Origin: Streptomyces leeuwenhoekii
GTDB lineage: Bacteria > Actinomycetota > Actinomycetes > Streptomycetales > Streptomycetaceae
Direction: 5' to 3'
Assembly (NCBI RefSeq): GCF_001013905.1
Contig: NZ_LN831790.1
Coordinates: forward strand, 4,788,001 to 4,852,000
Length of the DNA: 64,000 bases
Made by a program: the position numbers and the translations under genes. Below the pieces are notes generated by a model. It searched no databases. It was given only the letters and a program-made list of their open reading frames with translations, and had not been told where the DNA came from. Positions 35,401 through 44,775 of the stretch are shown here, in pieces. Position 1 is the first letter of the stretch. Every line of letters begins with the position of its first letter.

Positions 35401-35810
35401 GGGAGCTTGCGGCCGGGGTCCCCGCCGGGGGTGATCTTGTAGCCCCAGGTCAGGTGGGAGAACGGCTCGCCGTGGGAGGAGACCGCGAGGACGGCGGCCT
35501 CGGTGTCCCGGTCGGCCGGCGCCCAGCCGCACACCCGGGCGTCCATGCTGCCCCAGTGGCTCAGCCGGCGGCCCGGTCCGCCGTCCACCGGCACCAGATG
35601 GACCTCCGGCACCAGGCTGCGCCAGCTGGTGTACGCGATGTGCCGGCCGTCGGGCGAGAAGCGGGGGTGGCCGGCCTTGGCCCGGTCGACGGTGAGCCGC
35701 CAGGCGCGGCCCGGGCCGTCCAGGGGAGCGAGCCAGAGGTCGTCCTCGGCCACGAAGCACAGGAGGTCGCCACTGAGGTGCGGAAAGCGCAGATAGCTCA
35801 CCTCTCCCAT
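32499..35810 (-). CDS. Tricorn-type protease (S41 peptidase with beta-propellers and PDZ)
   Basis: About 1103 residues. The N-terminal half has WD/TolB-like propeller repeats (HPRFSPDGRHIAYTSW, DLAFSPDGAWLTWSHPG). The catalytic part has C1 with GTSHAYVSA (catalytic His), a PDZ domain (GTGIREGAVLTHVDGRPVD), the S41 core IVDVRGNAGGH, the nucleophile Ser in EATSSDGDMITAAF and Glu in VENHGVAPD. It degrades peptides in the cytosol downstream of the proteasome by family. ATG at 35810 is used, but GTG at 35801 with GGGAG close upstream is an alternative. Confidence 0.92.
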   Translation of the reverse strand: MGEVSYLRFPHLSGDLLCFVAEDDLWLAPLDGPGRAWRLTVDRAKAGHPRFSPDGRHIAYTSWRSLVPEVHLVPVDGGPGRRLSHWGSMDARVCGWAPADRDTEAAVLAVSSHGEPFSHLTWGYKITPGGDPGRKLPWGPVSDLQVADLDGERKTLLLTGTPPHEPASWKRYRGGATGRLWLHGQRLLPDLGGHLQSPMFVGGRIAFLSDHEGVGNLYSCAYDGTDLRRHTDHDAFYARHAASDGTRVVYQCAGGLWIVDDLSPGGRPRELQVRLSGPRAGRRVYQVPAAQHVGGLSVDETGRASAVVVRGSLYWLTHRDGPARTLADTPGVRVRLPEMLGASGRIAYVTDADGEDAVEIAYLPRATGGRAARRLASGKLGRVLEMASDPEGERLALASHDGRLLLLPVSDETAAVAGRDGADAEGGETTGETAGADVTELVRSDNGPVRDLAFSPDGAWLTWSHPGIGRSLRQIRMARIKDGSVVDVTNGRFEDENPVFTSDGRYLAFLSWRGFDPVYDVHTGDLSFPLGCRPYLVPLSSATPSPFALNPEGRPAAGGLDPAEDEPGEGGAVTVEVEGLENRVTPFPVTASKYSALRPVAGGGLVWLRWPISGALGETFANPNDPSERPTLEHFSLTKAKKTELVGHLDSFAVSGDGTRLVVLDEGDLRAVPATEAGDSDSTTWIDLRRILHQADPGAEWRQAYAEAGRLIRAYFWDPGMCGIDWDAVLAQYRPLVERVATPDEFADLLREVLGELGTSHAYVSAARRNEGPPHYQRWQGLLGANFVCREGRWLVRRILPGDSSDSRARSPLAGTGIREGAVLTHVDGRPVDPVAGPYPLLAGAGGTTVELTFEPEAGGPPRRVAVVPLIDERPLRYQDWVAKRRGKVRELSDGRCGYLHIPDMGGSGWAQFNRDLRMEVSRPALIVDVRGNAGGHISELVIEKLTRTILGWDLTRDAQPVSYTSNAPRGPVVAVADEATSSDGDMITAAFKLLKLGPVVGQRTWGGVVGMTGRHRLGDGTVITVPMNAAWFDAYGWSVENHGVAPDLEALRTPLDWAEGRYPVLGDAVRLALELLETNPPATPPDHRDVPDRSRPPLPPRP

Positions 35811-35990
35811 GCTTTGCCGGGGGCAGGGCGCGGGCAACTCGGGCGGCGGACACCCGCCCCGCCCCCCCGGACCCCCGCCCCCGCTCGCACGGCCCGCACG
35901 GCCCACGCGCCCCTCGCGCGCGGGGCGCTCTCCGCTGACGCGCGGGGCGTTCCGCTTATACGAACCTCACACTCGTGACCGAGGACACGT

Positions 35991-36005
35991 ACGAAACGGT
36001 TTCGT
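35991..36005. promoter_or_regulatory. Palindrome ACGAAAC-N-GTTTCGT
   Basis: A perfect 7-1-7 inverted repeat 79 bp upstream of the TetR start, in the gap between the tricorn and TetR genes. It fits a TetR-family operator. Confidence 0.65.
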
Positions 36006-36027
36006 TTCGCTTGGCGCGGGGGATACA

Positions 36028-36042
36028 TTCGTCATGTACGAA
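36028..36042. promoter_or_regulatory. Second palindrome TTCGT-N5-ACGAA
   Basis: A 5-bp inverted repeat with a 5-base spacer, 41 bp before the TetR start. It shares the ACGAA/TTCGT core with the upstream palindrome, centre spacing 37 bp. Confidence 0.5.
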
Positions 36043-36083
36043 AGTGTTGTCGTCCGAAGACCCGGAGCGGGAAGGTGAGGGAG

Positions 36084-36683
36084 ATGGCCCAGGTCGCCAC
36101 CGTGCGCCGCAGCCGGATCACCCCCGAGCGCGCGGCCGAGCTGTACGCGGCCGTGCTCGACCTGCTGAGGGAGGTCGGCTACGACGCCCTGACCATGGAC
36201 GCCGTGGCCGCCCGCACCCGGTCCAGCAAGGCGACGCTCTACCGCCAGTGGGGCGGCAAGCCCGAGCTGGTCGTCAGAGCGCTGCGCCATGGCAAGCCGG
36301 GAAGCGTCGCCGACATCGACACCGGGTCCCTGCGGGGCGACCTGCACGCGCTGGCGACCCGCGAGGACGACTGCGCCATGGAGCAGAACTCCGCGCTGAT
36401 GCGGGGCCTGTCCATGGCGGTGCACATGAACCCGGATCTGCGGCGGGCGTTCAAGGAACTGCTCATCGAGCCGGAGATGGCGGAGTTCCAGCGGGTGCTG
36501 CGGCGCGCGATCGAACGGGGCGAGATCCGCGAGGACGCGCCCGCGCTGGAGTACGTCGTGCACATGCTGGTCGGCGCGTTCGTCACCCGTGCGCTCATCG
36601 ACGACCTGCCACCCACGCAGACGTTCCTGCTGTCGTACATCGACGCCGTGGTCCTCCCCGCCCTCGGCGCCCCCACCTCCTGA
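36084..36683 (+). CDS. TetR family regulator
   Basis: A 199-residue regulator. The N-terminal HTH reads DALTMDAVAARTRSSKATLYRQWGGKPELV; the C-terminal helical domain is typical (TetR_C_11-like). ATG at 36084 has GAAGG eight bases upstream; GTG at 36075 is possible too. Two palindromes upstream suggest autoregulation. It is followed after 112 bp by the MMPL transporter, which it very probably controls. Confidence 0.92.
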   Translation: MAQVATVRRSRITPERAAELYAAVLDLLREVGYDALTMDAVAARTRSSKATLYRQWGGKPELVVRALRHGKPGSVADIDTGSLRGDLHALATREDDCAMEQNSALMRGLSMAVHMNPDLRRAFKELLIEPEMAEFQRVLRRAIERGEIREDAPALEYVVHMLVGAFVTRALIDDLPPTQTFLLSYIDAVVLPALGAPTS

Positions 36684-36795
36684 CCCGTCCCCAAGTCAGC
36701 TACCACCTGACGTCACCGCTCACGTCGTCGGGCCGATCACCTCTGCCCTGAAGACCCCATGCCAGACCCCACGACCTGACCGGGAGTACGCCCTC

Positions 36796-39000
36796 GTGGC
36801 CACGTTCCTCTACAAACTCGGCCGACTGGCCTTCCGGCGACGGCACTTCGTCGCCCTGATATGGGTCGCGCTGCTGACCCTCGCGGGCGTCGGCGCGGCC
36901 AGTGCCCCGCCCGCCGGCAGCACCTCCTTCTCCATCCCGGGCACCGAGGCGCAGAAGGCCTTCGACCTGCTCGAAGAGCGCTTCCCCGGGGCCAGCGCCG
37001 ACGGTGCGACGGCCCGTGTCGTCTTCAAGGCGCCCGCCGGCGAGACGATGACGGACGCCGGCAACAAGGCGACCGTGCAGAAGACCGTCCAGGAGCTGTC
37101 CGACGGCTCCGAGGTCGCCTCCGCCACCGACCCCTACACCGCGAACGCCGTCAGCAAGGACGGCACGATCGCGTACACGCAGGTCAAGTACGACGTCTCC
37201 GGCATGGAGCTGGAGGAGTCCACCAAGGACGCCCTCGAGGACGCCGCGCAGCAGGCGCGGGACGCCGGGCTGACCGTGGAGATCGGCGGTGACGCGCTCA
37301 GCACGGTGCCGGAGACCGGCGCGACGGAGATCATCGGCATCGCGGTCGCCGCCGTCGTCCTCGTCATCACCTTCGGCTCGCTGGTCGCCGCCGGGCTGCC
37401 GCTGCTGACGGCCCTGATCGGCGTCGGCATCGGCGTCGCCTCGATCACGGCGCTGGCCAGCGCGCTGGACCTGGGCTCCACCACCTCCACGCTGGCGATG
37501 ATGATCGGCCTGGCGGTCGGCATCGACTACGCCCTGTTCATCGTCTCCCGCTACCGCGCCGAGCTGGCCGAGGGCCGGGAGCGCGAGGAGGCCGCCGGCC
37601 GGGCCGTCGGCACCGCGGGCTCGGCCGTCGTCTTCGCCGGCCTGACCGTGGTCATCGCCCTGGTGGGCCTCGCCGTCGTCAACATCCCGATGCTCACCAA
37701 GATGGGCGTCGCCGCCGCCGGCACCGTCGCCATAGCGGTCCTGATCGCCCTCACCATGATCCCCGCGCTGCTCGGCTACGCGGGCCGCAAGGTCAAGCCG
37801 GCCGGCGAGAAGAGCAAGCTGCTGGGCGGCGGCCGGACCGCCGGCCGGCCCGCCAAGCCGAACCTGGGCACCCGCTGGGCGAACTTCGTCGTACGCCGCC
37901 CGGTGGCCGTCCTCCTGCTCGGCGTGGTCGGCCTGGGCGCGGCGGCCGTCCCCGCCGCCTCCCTGGAGCTGGGCCTGCCCGACGAGGGCTCCCAGCCCAC
38001 CTCCACCACCCAGCGCCGCGCCTACGACCTGCTCTCCGAGGGCTTCGGCCCCGGCTTCAACGGCCCGCTGATGGTCGTGGTCGACGCCAAGGCGAGCGAC
38101 GCCCCGAAGGCGGCGTTCACCGACGTGGTGGACGAGATCAAGGGCCTGGACGACGTGGCGGCGGTGACCCCGCCCGCGCCCAACAAGGCCGGCGACACCG
38201 CCACGATCACCGTCGTCCCGAAGTCCAAGCCGTCGTCGGTCACCACCGAGGACCTGGTCCACTCCATCCGCGACGCGGGCGCCGGCGTCGAGGCCGACAC
38301 CGGTGCGAGCGTGCTGGTCACCGGCTCGACGGCGATGAACATCGACGTCAGCCAGAAGCTCAACGACGCGCTGCTGCCGTATCTGGTGCTCGTCGTCGGC
38401 CTGGCGTTCCTGCTCCTGATCGTCGTCTTCCGCTCGATCCTCGTCCCGCTGAAGGCGGCCCTGGGCTTCCTGCTGTCGGTCCTCGCGGCCCTCGGCGCGG
38501 TCGTCGCCGTCTTCCAGTGGGGCTGGCTGGCGGGCCTGATGGGCGTCGAGGAGACCGGCCCGGTGATGTCGATGATGCCGATCTTCATGGTCGGTGTGGT
38601 CTTCGGTCTCGCCATGGACTACGAGGTGTTCCTCGTGACCCGGATGCGGGAGGCGTACGTCCACGGCGAGACGCCCTCCCAGGCGGTGGTGACCGGCTTC
38701 CGGCACGGCGCGCGGGTCGTCACCGCCGCGGCCGTCATCATGATGGCCGTCTTCGCGGGCTTCATCGGCTCCTCCGAGTCGATGGTCAAGATGATCGGCT
38801 TCGGTCTGGCGATCGCCGTCTTCTTCGACGCGTTCATCGTCCGCATGGCCCTCGTCCCGGCGGTCCTGGCCCTCCTCGGCCGCGGGGCGTGGTGGCTCCC
38901 GAAGTGGCTGGACCGGGCCCTGCCCAACGTCGACGTCGAGGGTGAGGGGCTGCGCGCGCAGGCCGACCGCGACGCGGACCGGGAGGCCGTGCGCGTCTGA
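36796..39000 (+). CDS. MMPL family RND transporter
   Basis: A 734-residue efflux protein with two similar halves, each a hydrophilic loop followed by helices (about 12 in all). Motifs include MMIGLAVGIDYALFIVSRYR in half one and GVVFGLAMDYEVFLVTRMRE in half two, the conserved GxxxDY signature. It uses proton flow to export lipids, drugs or other hydrophobic compounds. GTG at 36796 with GGGAG nine bases upstream. It is paired with the TetR gene and terminated by a hairpin. Confidence 0.93.
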   Translation: MATFLYKLGRLAFRRRHFVALIWVALLTLAGVGAASAPPAGSTSFSIPGTEAQKAFDLLEERFPGASADGATARVVFKAPAGETMTDAGNKATVQKTVQELSDGSEVASATDPYTANAVSKDGTIAYTQVKYDVSGMELEESTKDALEDAAQQARDAGLTVEIGGDALSTVPETGATEIIGIAVAAVVLVITFGSLVAAGLPLLTALIGVGIGVASITALASALDLGSTTSTLAMMIGLAVGIDYALFIVSRYRAELAEGREREEAAGRAVGTAGSAVVFAGLTVVIALVGLAVVNIPMLTKMGVAAAGTVAIAVLIALTMIPALLGYAGRKVKPAGEKSKLLGGGRTAGRPAKPNLGTRWANFVVRRPVAVLLLGVVGLGAAAVPAASLELGLPDEGSQPTSTTQRRAYDLLSEGFGPGFNGPLMVVVDAKASDAPKAAFTDVVDEIKGLDDVAAVTPPAPNKAGDTATITVVPKSKPSSVTTEDLVHSIRDAGAGVEADTGASVLVTGSTAMNIDVSQKLNDALLPYLVLVVGLAFLLLIVVFRSILVPLKAALGFLLSVLAALGAVVAVFQWGWLAGLMGVEETGPVMSMMPIFMVGVVFGLAMDYEVFLVTRMREAYVHGETPSQAVVTGFRHGARVVTAAAVIMMAVFAGFIGSSESMVKMIGFGLAIAVFFDAFIVRMALVPAVLALLGRGAWWLPKWLDRALPNVDVEGEGLRAQADRDADREAVRV

Positions 39001-39023
39001 CGCGACGGCGCCGCGATGGACCG

Positions 39024-39063
39024 GCCGGTGAGGGCTCCGTGGGGACGGAGAGCCCTCACCGGC
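39024..39063 (+). terminator. Terminator after the MMPL gene
   Basis: GCCGGTGAGGGCT (39024-39036) pairs with AGCCCTCACCGGC (39051-39063). The stem extends with CCGT/ACGG and the hairpin is followed by CTCTTTC. Confidence 0.8.
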
Positions 39064-39154
39064 CTCTTTCCCTCCCCCCTCCGCCCCCACCGGCCGCCCG
39101 CCCCGCGCGGTAACTCGGTCGCGTGGCCCCGGCGGGCCCACTAGCGTGCGGCGC

Positions 39155-39691
39155 ATGACGACCACCGACTCCGCAGCACACCCCCGCTTCGCCGAAGCAC
39201 TGCGCGAACTGGGCCTGGGCGACGTGAACGCCCGGGTCCGCGCCTTCCCGGAGGCCACCCGCACCGCCGCCGAGGCCGCCGCCGCGATCGGGTGCGAGCT
39301 CAGTCAGATCTGCAAGTCGCTCATCTTCGCGGCCTGGGGACCGCCCGGGGACGGGCCCGGCCCGGAGCCCGCGACGGGGGAGCCGGTGCTGGTGCTGATG
39401 GACGGGGCCTCCCGCGTCGACGTGGAGCGGGTGCGCGAGGCGCTCGGCGCCCGGAAGGTCACGCGGGCCGACGCCAAGGCCGTACGGGAGACCACCGGAT
39501 ACGCCATCGGCGGGGTGCCGCCCTTCGGGCACCGGACGCGCACCCGCGTCCTCGCCGACCGCTCCCTCCTCGCCCACGACGTCGTCTGGGCCGCCGCCGG
39601 GACGCCGTACTCCGTCTTCCCGATGCGGCCCGAGGAGCTCGTCGCGCACGCCGGTGCCACCCTCGTGGACGTGCGCGAACGCGCCGTGTGA
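39155..39691 (+). CDS. YbaK/EbsC-type aminoacyl-tRNA deacylase
   Basis: A 178-residue trans-editing domain protein. It has the conserved Lys in QICKSLIF, and GGVPPFGH in the C-terminal half, the family signature. It hydrolyses mischarged tRNA (Cys-tRNA-Pro for YbaK) or a relative. ATG at 39155; no strong ribosome binding site is visible. A DUF1876 gene follows on the same strand after 108 bp. Confidence 0.9.
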   Translation: MTTTDSAAHPRFAEALRELGLGDVNARVRAFPEATRTAAEAAAAIGCELSQICKSLIFAAWGPPGDGPGPEPATGEPVLVLMDGASRVDVERVREALGARKVTRADAKAVRETTGYAIGGVPPFGHRTRTRVLADRSLLAHDVVWAAAGTPYSVFPMRPEELVAHAGATLVDVRERAV

Positions 39692-39799
39692 GCCCCGCGC
39701 CCCGCCGCCGGGGCCGCGCGCCGGAGGGGCCCGCCGCGTGGGTGCGCCGGCGCGCCGCGAGGAGCACCCTGGAAGCAGGTGTTTCCGGAGGTGAACGTC

Positions 39800-40075
39800 A
39801 TGATGCACACCGCTGTGGGATGGCATGTCGAGCTGGAGTTCCTGGAGGACGACCAGCACACCAAAGCAGCCGCCATGGTGCGCCTGCCCGACGGCACCGC
39901 GGTACGGGCACACGGGCGCGCCAGCCGCCACGAGTCCGACGTCAATCAGCCACGGGTCGGCGAGGAGATCGCCGGGGCCCGGGCGCTGAACGAGCTCGCG
40001 ATGCGGCTGCTGGACAAGGCGCACGGAGAGATCGACCAGGCGTCGGGGCGGGTCTCCCACCCGATCCACGTCTGA
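39800..40075 (+). CDS. DUF1876 family protein
   Basis: A 91-residue protein with the DUF1876/dsRBD-like fold pattern: an N-terminal beta strand (GWHVELEFLEDDQHTKAAAMV), then RLPDGTAVRAHGRASRHESD and a C-terminal helix (IAGARALNELAMRLLDKAHGEI). GGAGG lies eight bases before the first of two consecutive ATGs. Members are frequent in actinobacteria, often in stress regulons, but have no known function. The 227 bp after it, to the next gene, is GC-rich with short CCGGCCCGGCG-like repeats and no supported gene. Confidence 0.85.
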   Translation: MMHTAVGWHVELEFLEDDQHTKAAAMVRLPDGTAVRAHGRASRHESDVNQPRVGEEIAGARALNELAMRLLDKAHGEIDQASGRVSHPIHV

Positions 40076-40302
40076 CTCCGCCCGTCCGGCTCCGCCCGTC
40101 GGACCCCGCCCGCGGGTCCGGCTGTCCGGCCCGGCGTCCGGCCCGGCGCCCGGTCCGGACGCTGGCCGCACGAGTGAACGAAAGGGGAACACAGGCACGG
40201 GTTCCACGGGTTCCGCCGCCCCGCCCGTTAGGAAGGTCCCGATAAGCAGCCTCTGACCGGCCCCGCCGCCCGCGGCGGGCGGGCGGCCGTCCGGCCCCGG
40301 GG

Positions 40303-41499
40303 TCAGGCGCCCCCGGCCAGCGCCTCCCGCACCGCCCGCACCAGCGCCTGGGCCCGCGGGTCGGCCGTCACCGTCTTGCGCAAGCCGTTGGTCACGTAAC
40401 CGAAGGCGATCCCCGACTCCGGGTCGGCGAAGCCGAGGGAGCCCCCGCGGCCGGGATGGCCGAAGGAGCCCGGGGACAGGAACGGCGAGGCGCTGCCGTG
40501 CAGCATGTACCCGAGGCCGAAACGGGTGTTCACCACCAGGACGCGGTCGGCTCCGGCCGACTCCTCGGCGCGGGCCAGCGCCACCGTCTCCGGGTCGAAC
40601 AGCCGGACCCGGCCGGCACCGCCGCCGCTCTCCACCTCGCCGGCCAGCGCCGCGTAGAAGCGGGCCAGCCCGTCGGCGGTGGCGATGCCGTTGGTCGCGG
40701 GCAGGGCGGCCGCCCGGTAGGCCGGGTCGTTCTGGTCGGGGAAGGGGGTGATCGCGGCGAAGGCGCGGCGGGTGAGCGAGTCCGGGTCCTCGTAGGCGTC
40801 GGTGACCGCGCGCTTGGGCCGCAGCCGCAGGCCCCCGGCGGGCTCGGGCCCCTCGACGGGGCCGACCCGGCCGGTGCGGGCCGCCTCCTCCCGCGGCAGC
40901 CCCAGCCACAGGTCCAGTCCCAGCGGGGCGGCGATCTCCGAGGCGATCCACTCACCGGTGCCGCGCCCCGTCACCCGCCGCACCAGCTCGTCGACCATCC
41001 AGCCGTACGTCAGCGCGTGGTAGCCGTGGTCGGTGCCCGGCTCCCACACCGGCGCCTGCGCGGCCACCGCCTCCGGGCCGCGCGCCGGGTCCAGCGCCTC
41101 CCGGGGCGTGAGCGGACGGTCGAGCACCGGCAGCCCGGCCCGGTGGTTCAGCACATGCCGGACCAGGACCTTCTCCTTGCCGCGCGCCTTGAACTCCGGC
41201 CAGTGGTGCCCGACCGGCGCGTCCAGGTCCAGCTCCCCGCGCTGGTGCAGCAGCAGCGGTACGGCGGCGGCGACGCCCTTGGTCGCCGAGCGCATCACCT
41301 GGGCCGTGCCCCGCTCCCAGGGCGCGCCGCCGTCGACGTCCCTCGTCCCGCCCCACAGGTCGACGACCTTGCGCCCGTCCCGGTAGACGGCGACCGCGGC
41401 GCCCCGCTCCCCGAGCGCGGCGAAGTTCCTCGCGAACGCGTCCCTGACCGGCTCGAACCCCTCGGCCACCGCGCCGTTCACGACAACGTCCACGTCCAC
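40303..41499 (-). CDS. Serine hydrolase of the beta-lactamase/EstB family
   Basis: A 398-residue class C-like esterase. The catalytic SxxK is Ser71-Ala-Thr-Lys74, preceded by WERGTAQVMR; a Tyr motif occurs in HGYHALTYGW and the C-terminal GHPGRGGSLGF matches the family. No signal peptide, so it is likely a cytoplasmic esterase rather than a resistance beta-lactamase. It reads toward DUF1876, with nothing in the 114 bp upstream that looks like a gene. Confidence 0.87.
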   Translation of the reverse strand: MDVDVVVNGAVAEGFEPVRDAFARNFAALGERGAAVAVYRDGRKVVDLWGGTRDVDGGAPWERGTAQVMRSATKGVAAAVPLLLHQRGELDLDAPVGHHWPEFKARGKEKVLVRHVLNHRAGLPVLDRPLTPREALDPARGPEAVAAQAPVWEPGTDHGYHALTYGWMVDELVRRVTGRGTGEWIASEIAAPLGLDLWLGLPREEAARTGRVGPVEGPEPAGGLRLRPKRAVTDAYEDPDSLTRRAFAAITPFPDQNDPAYRAAALPATNGIATADGLARFYAALAGEVESGGGAGRVRLFDPETVALARAEESAGADRVLVVNTRFGLGYMLHGSASPFLSPGSFGHPGRGGSLGFADPESGIAFGYVTNGLRKTVTADPRAQALVRAVREALAGGA

Positions 41500-41613
41500 G
41501 CCCGCACACTCCTCCGACTCGCCTGCGACAGCGGGTGCAACACCCGGGCGCGGCCTGCGATTCCTCCGCCCCGCCGACCGCGCGCGATCGTTATGCCGAT
41601 GTTGCCGCGGGGC

Positions 41614-42389
<776 letters not shown>

Positions 42390-42402
<13 letters not shown>

Positions 42403-43151
42403 CCCAGCAGACAGACCGCCAGCGCGGCCAACGGGAGGGCCAGTGCGTACGACCACTGCGCCCGGGAGGCGGTCACCTCGTCGATGACCGGCATGGAACC
42501 GGCGTATCCGCGGCTCACCATCGCCAGGTGCACCCGCTCGCCCCGCTCGTAGGAGCGGATGAACAGCGCGCCCGCCGACTTCGCCAGCACCCCCCAGTGC
42601 CGCACGCCCCTCGCCTCGAAGCCGCGCGACTGGCGGGCGATCCGCATGCGCCGCATCTCGTCCGTGATCACGTCGCCGTACCGGATCATGAAGGAGGCGA
42701 TCTGGACCAGCAGCGGCGGCAGCCTCAGGCGCTGGAGGCCGAGCAGCAGGACACGCAGTTCGGTGGTGGCGGCCAGCAGGACGGAGGCGGCGACCCCGAG
42801 CGTGCCCTTGGCCAGCACGTTCCAGGCGCCCCACAGCCCGTGCACGCTCAGCGACAGCCCGAGGACCTCGACCCGTTCGCCCTGCGCCACGAACGGCATC
42901 AGCACCGCGAAGGCGACGAACGGCACCTCGATCAGCAGCCGCTTGAGCAGGAACCCGGCCGGGACGCGGGCCGCGCGGGCCACCGCCGCGAGCAGTACGG
43001 CGTACAGGCCGAAGGCCCACATCGCCTCCCGCGGCGTCGAGACCACGACGACCACGAAGGCGAGGACGGCGGCGAGTTTGGTGTGCGGCGGCAGCCGGTG
43101 CACGGGCGAGTGCCCCTGCCGGTAGAGCCGGTGCGCGTGGCCCGCGCCCAT
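42390..43151 (-). CDS. cbiQ: ECF transporter transmembrane component (CbiQ/NikQ)
   Basis: A 253-residue T component with about five helices. It has the family N-terminus HRLPPHTKLAAVLAFV and the ATPase-coupling motif in MRRMRIARQSRGF with the later RGYAGSMP. It lies one base after cbiM, so the three genes form an operon. Confidence 0.92.
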
Positions 43152-43152
43152 C

Positions 43153-44211
43153 TCAGACGCCCGTGCTCGTGGACGTCGGGGACACGTCGCGGGTCCGCCT
43201 TCGGCGCACCACCCAGAAGACCGTGCTGCCCGCGACGACGGTCACGCCCACGCCGATCACACCGGCGAGGCCGCCGGACAGCCGGGCGTCGTCGACGTCC
43301 TCCACGCCGTAGTCGGCGAGCGGGGAGTCGGCGGCCGCGTGCTCCTCGGCCTTCTTGTCGATGCCCTGGTCGGCGGCGACCTTCTCCAGGCCGTCGGGGT
43401 CGGCGGAGGCGTAGAAGCTGACGAACCCGGCCAGCACGAGCGAGGTGACCAGTCCGGTGATCCACAGCTTGCGCGGGGAGCGGGTGGTGGCCGGGACGGT
43501 GACCGGCTGGACGGCCGGCGCGTCGACCAGCTCGCCGTTCACCCGCAGCTTCAGCTTCCGCGTCAGGCCGCGGGCGCCGTACACCAGGTCGGGGCGCACG
43601 GCGAGGACGGCGCCCACGGTGAGCGCGGTGATCACGGCCTCGCCGATGCCGATGAGGACGTGCACGCCGATCATCGCGGTGGCGACCTTGCCGAGCGGGA
43701 CGTCGGTGGTGCCGCCGATCCCGTACAGGAGGGTGAAGGCGAGGGCGGCGGCCGGGACGGAGAGCAGGGCGGCCACGAAGGAGGCGGCGGTCACCGACCG
43801 GCGGGAGCGGGGCAGGACCGTCACCAGGCCCCGGAAGACCGTGTAGGCGACGACGGTCGTCACGATCGCCATGTCGGTGATGTTCACGCCGAGCGCGGTC
43901 AGGCCGCCGTCGGCGAAGAGGATGCCCTGCATGAGCAGGACGACGGAGACGCACAGGACCCCGGTGAAGGGGCCCACGAGTATCGCGGCCAGCGCACCGC
44001 CCAGCAGATGGCCGCTGGTCCCCGCCGCCACGGGGAAGTTCAGCATCTGCACCGCGAAGATGAAGGCCGCCACCAGCCCCGCCAGCGGGGCCGTGCGCTC
44101 CTGGCCGAGCTCGCGGCGCGCGCCGCGCAGGCTGACGGCGATGGCGCCGGCGGCGACGACCCCGGTCACGGCGGAGGTCGGGGCGTTGATGAATCCGTCG
44201 GGTACGTGCAC
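43153..44211 (-). CDS. cbiM: ECF transporter substrate component CbiM fused to PDGLE (CbiN-like) domain
   Basis: A 352-residue protein. The N-terminus is MHVPDGFI with the metal-binding His2. About seven helices make the CbiM/NikM core (FAVQMLNFPVAAGTSGHLLGG). The C-terminal about 110 residues form a PDGLE module (DPDGLEKVAADQGI) with two helices, as in NikN/CbiN, so both substrate subunits are in one chain. The Nur-like box just upstream indicates nickel rather than cobalt, although the family name is cobalt-based. Family biochemistry supports either. Confidence 0.92.
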   Translation of the reverse strand: MHVPDGFINAPTSAVTGVVAAGAIAVSLRGARRELGQERTAPLAGLVAAFIFAVQMLNFPVAAGTSGHLLGGALAAILVGPFTGVLCVSVVLLMQGILFADGGLTALGVNITDMAIVTTVVAYTVFRGLVTVLPRSRRSVTAASFVAALLSVPAAALAFTLLYGIGGTTDVPLGKVATAMIGVHVLIGIGEAVITALTVGAVLAVRPDLVYGARGLTRKLKLRVNGELVDAPAVQPVTVPATTRSPRKLWITGLVTSLVLAGFVSFYASADPDGLEKVAADQGIDKKAEEHAAADSPLADYGVEDVDDARLSGGLAGVIGVGVTVVAGSTVFWVVRRRRTRDVSPTSTSTGV

Positions 44212-44231
44212 CGTTCGATGATAGGCCGCTG

Positions 44232-44248
44232 TTGCAAACGGCTTGCAA
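44232..44248. promoter_or_regulatory. Nur-type box TTGCAA-N5-TTGCAA
   Basis: TTGCAA (44232-44237), ACGGC, TTGCAA (44243-44248), 20 bp before the cbiM start. This matches the box reported for the nickel-responsive Fur-family regulator Nur of S. coelicolor (tTGCaa-N5-ttGCAA). It implies nickel-dependent repression of cbiMQO. Confidence 0.8.
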
Positions 44249-44386
44249 GAGCGAGGGGCTGCCGTATCTCATCTGCGATATATCGGGCCCCGGAAGGCTT
44301 ATATCGGAACATATGGGACATTGGAATGGGTGAGAGCGGGGTGGGCCCACCGTCCACGCCGGTGACACAGCGTAAGGGGCTGTCCG

Positions 44387-44764
44387 ATGTCCGTAGTCGA
44401 GCAGTACGCGCGAGCCCACGTCCTCACCGACACCGACCTGCCGGACGAGGAGGACGGCGGGGCCGTGCCGGTCGTGCTCCGGTACGACCCCGAGCACGAT
44501 CCGCGGTCGGTGTGTGTCGCCCTGCCCGGCCGCGGCTCCCGCCAGTGGACCTTCTCGCGGGCGCTGCTGGAACAGGGACTGCGGGCACCGGCCGGGACCG
44601 GCGAGGTGCGGGTCTGGCCGTGCGGCCGGGTGCAGGCCGTGGTGGAGTTCCACTCCGCGCACGGCTGCTCGGTGGTCCAGTTCGACACCAAGGCGCTGCT
44701 GCGGTTCCTGCGCCGGACCTACACGGCGGCCCCGGCCGCGGCCACGGAGCCGGTGGCGCGCTGA
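44387..44764 (+). CDS. ssgE: SsgA-like sporulation/cell division protein
   Basis: A 125-residue SsgA-like protein (SALP), a family found in sporulating actinomycetes that controls septum placement and spore wall remodelling. The SALP pattern is visible: VVLRYDPEHDPRSVCVAL, WTFSRALLEQGL, and GEVRVWPCGRVQAVVEFHSAHG. ATG at 44387 has AAGGGG nine bases upstream. Its position next to two PBPs and pmt is that of ssgE (SCO3158) in S. coelicolor, from memory; ssgE acts in spore separation and maturation there. Confidence 0.88.
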   Translation: MSVVEQYARAHVLTDTDLPDEEDGGAVPVVLRYDPEHDPRSVCVALPGRGSRQWTFSRALLEQGLRAPAGTGEVRVWPCGRVQAVVEFHSAHGCSVVQFDTKALLRFLRRTYTAAPAAATEPVAR

Positions 44765-44775
44765 GCACACCGTGA

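Noticed and set aside
32499..35906. Long open frames on the strand opposite to large genes, such as the tricorn gene
   Set aside because: They have Arg/Pro/Ala/Gly-rich products without family features and arise from GC-rich codon bias.
44212..44386. Cobalamin riboswitch before cbiM
   Set aside because: The gap is too short and no B12-box-like sequence is visible; a Nur box is present instead.
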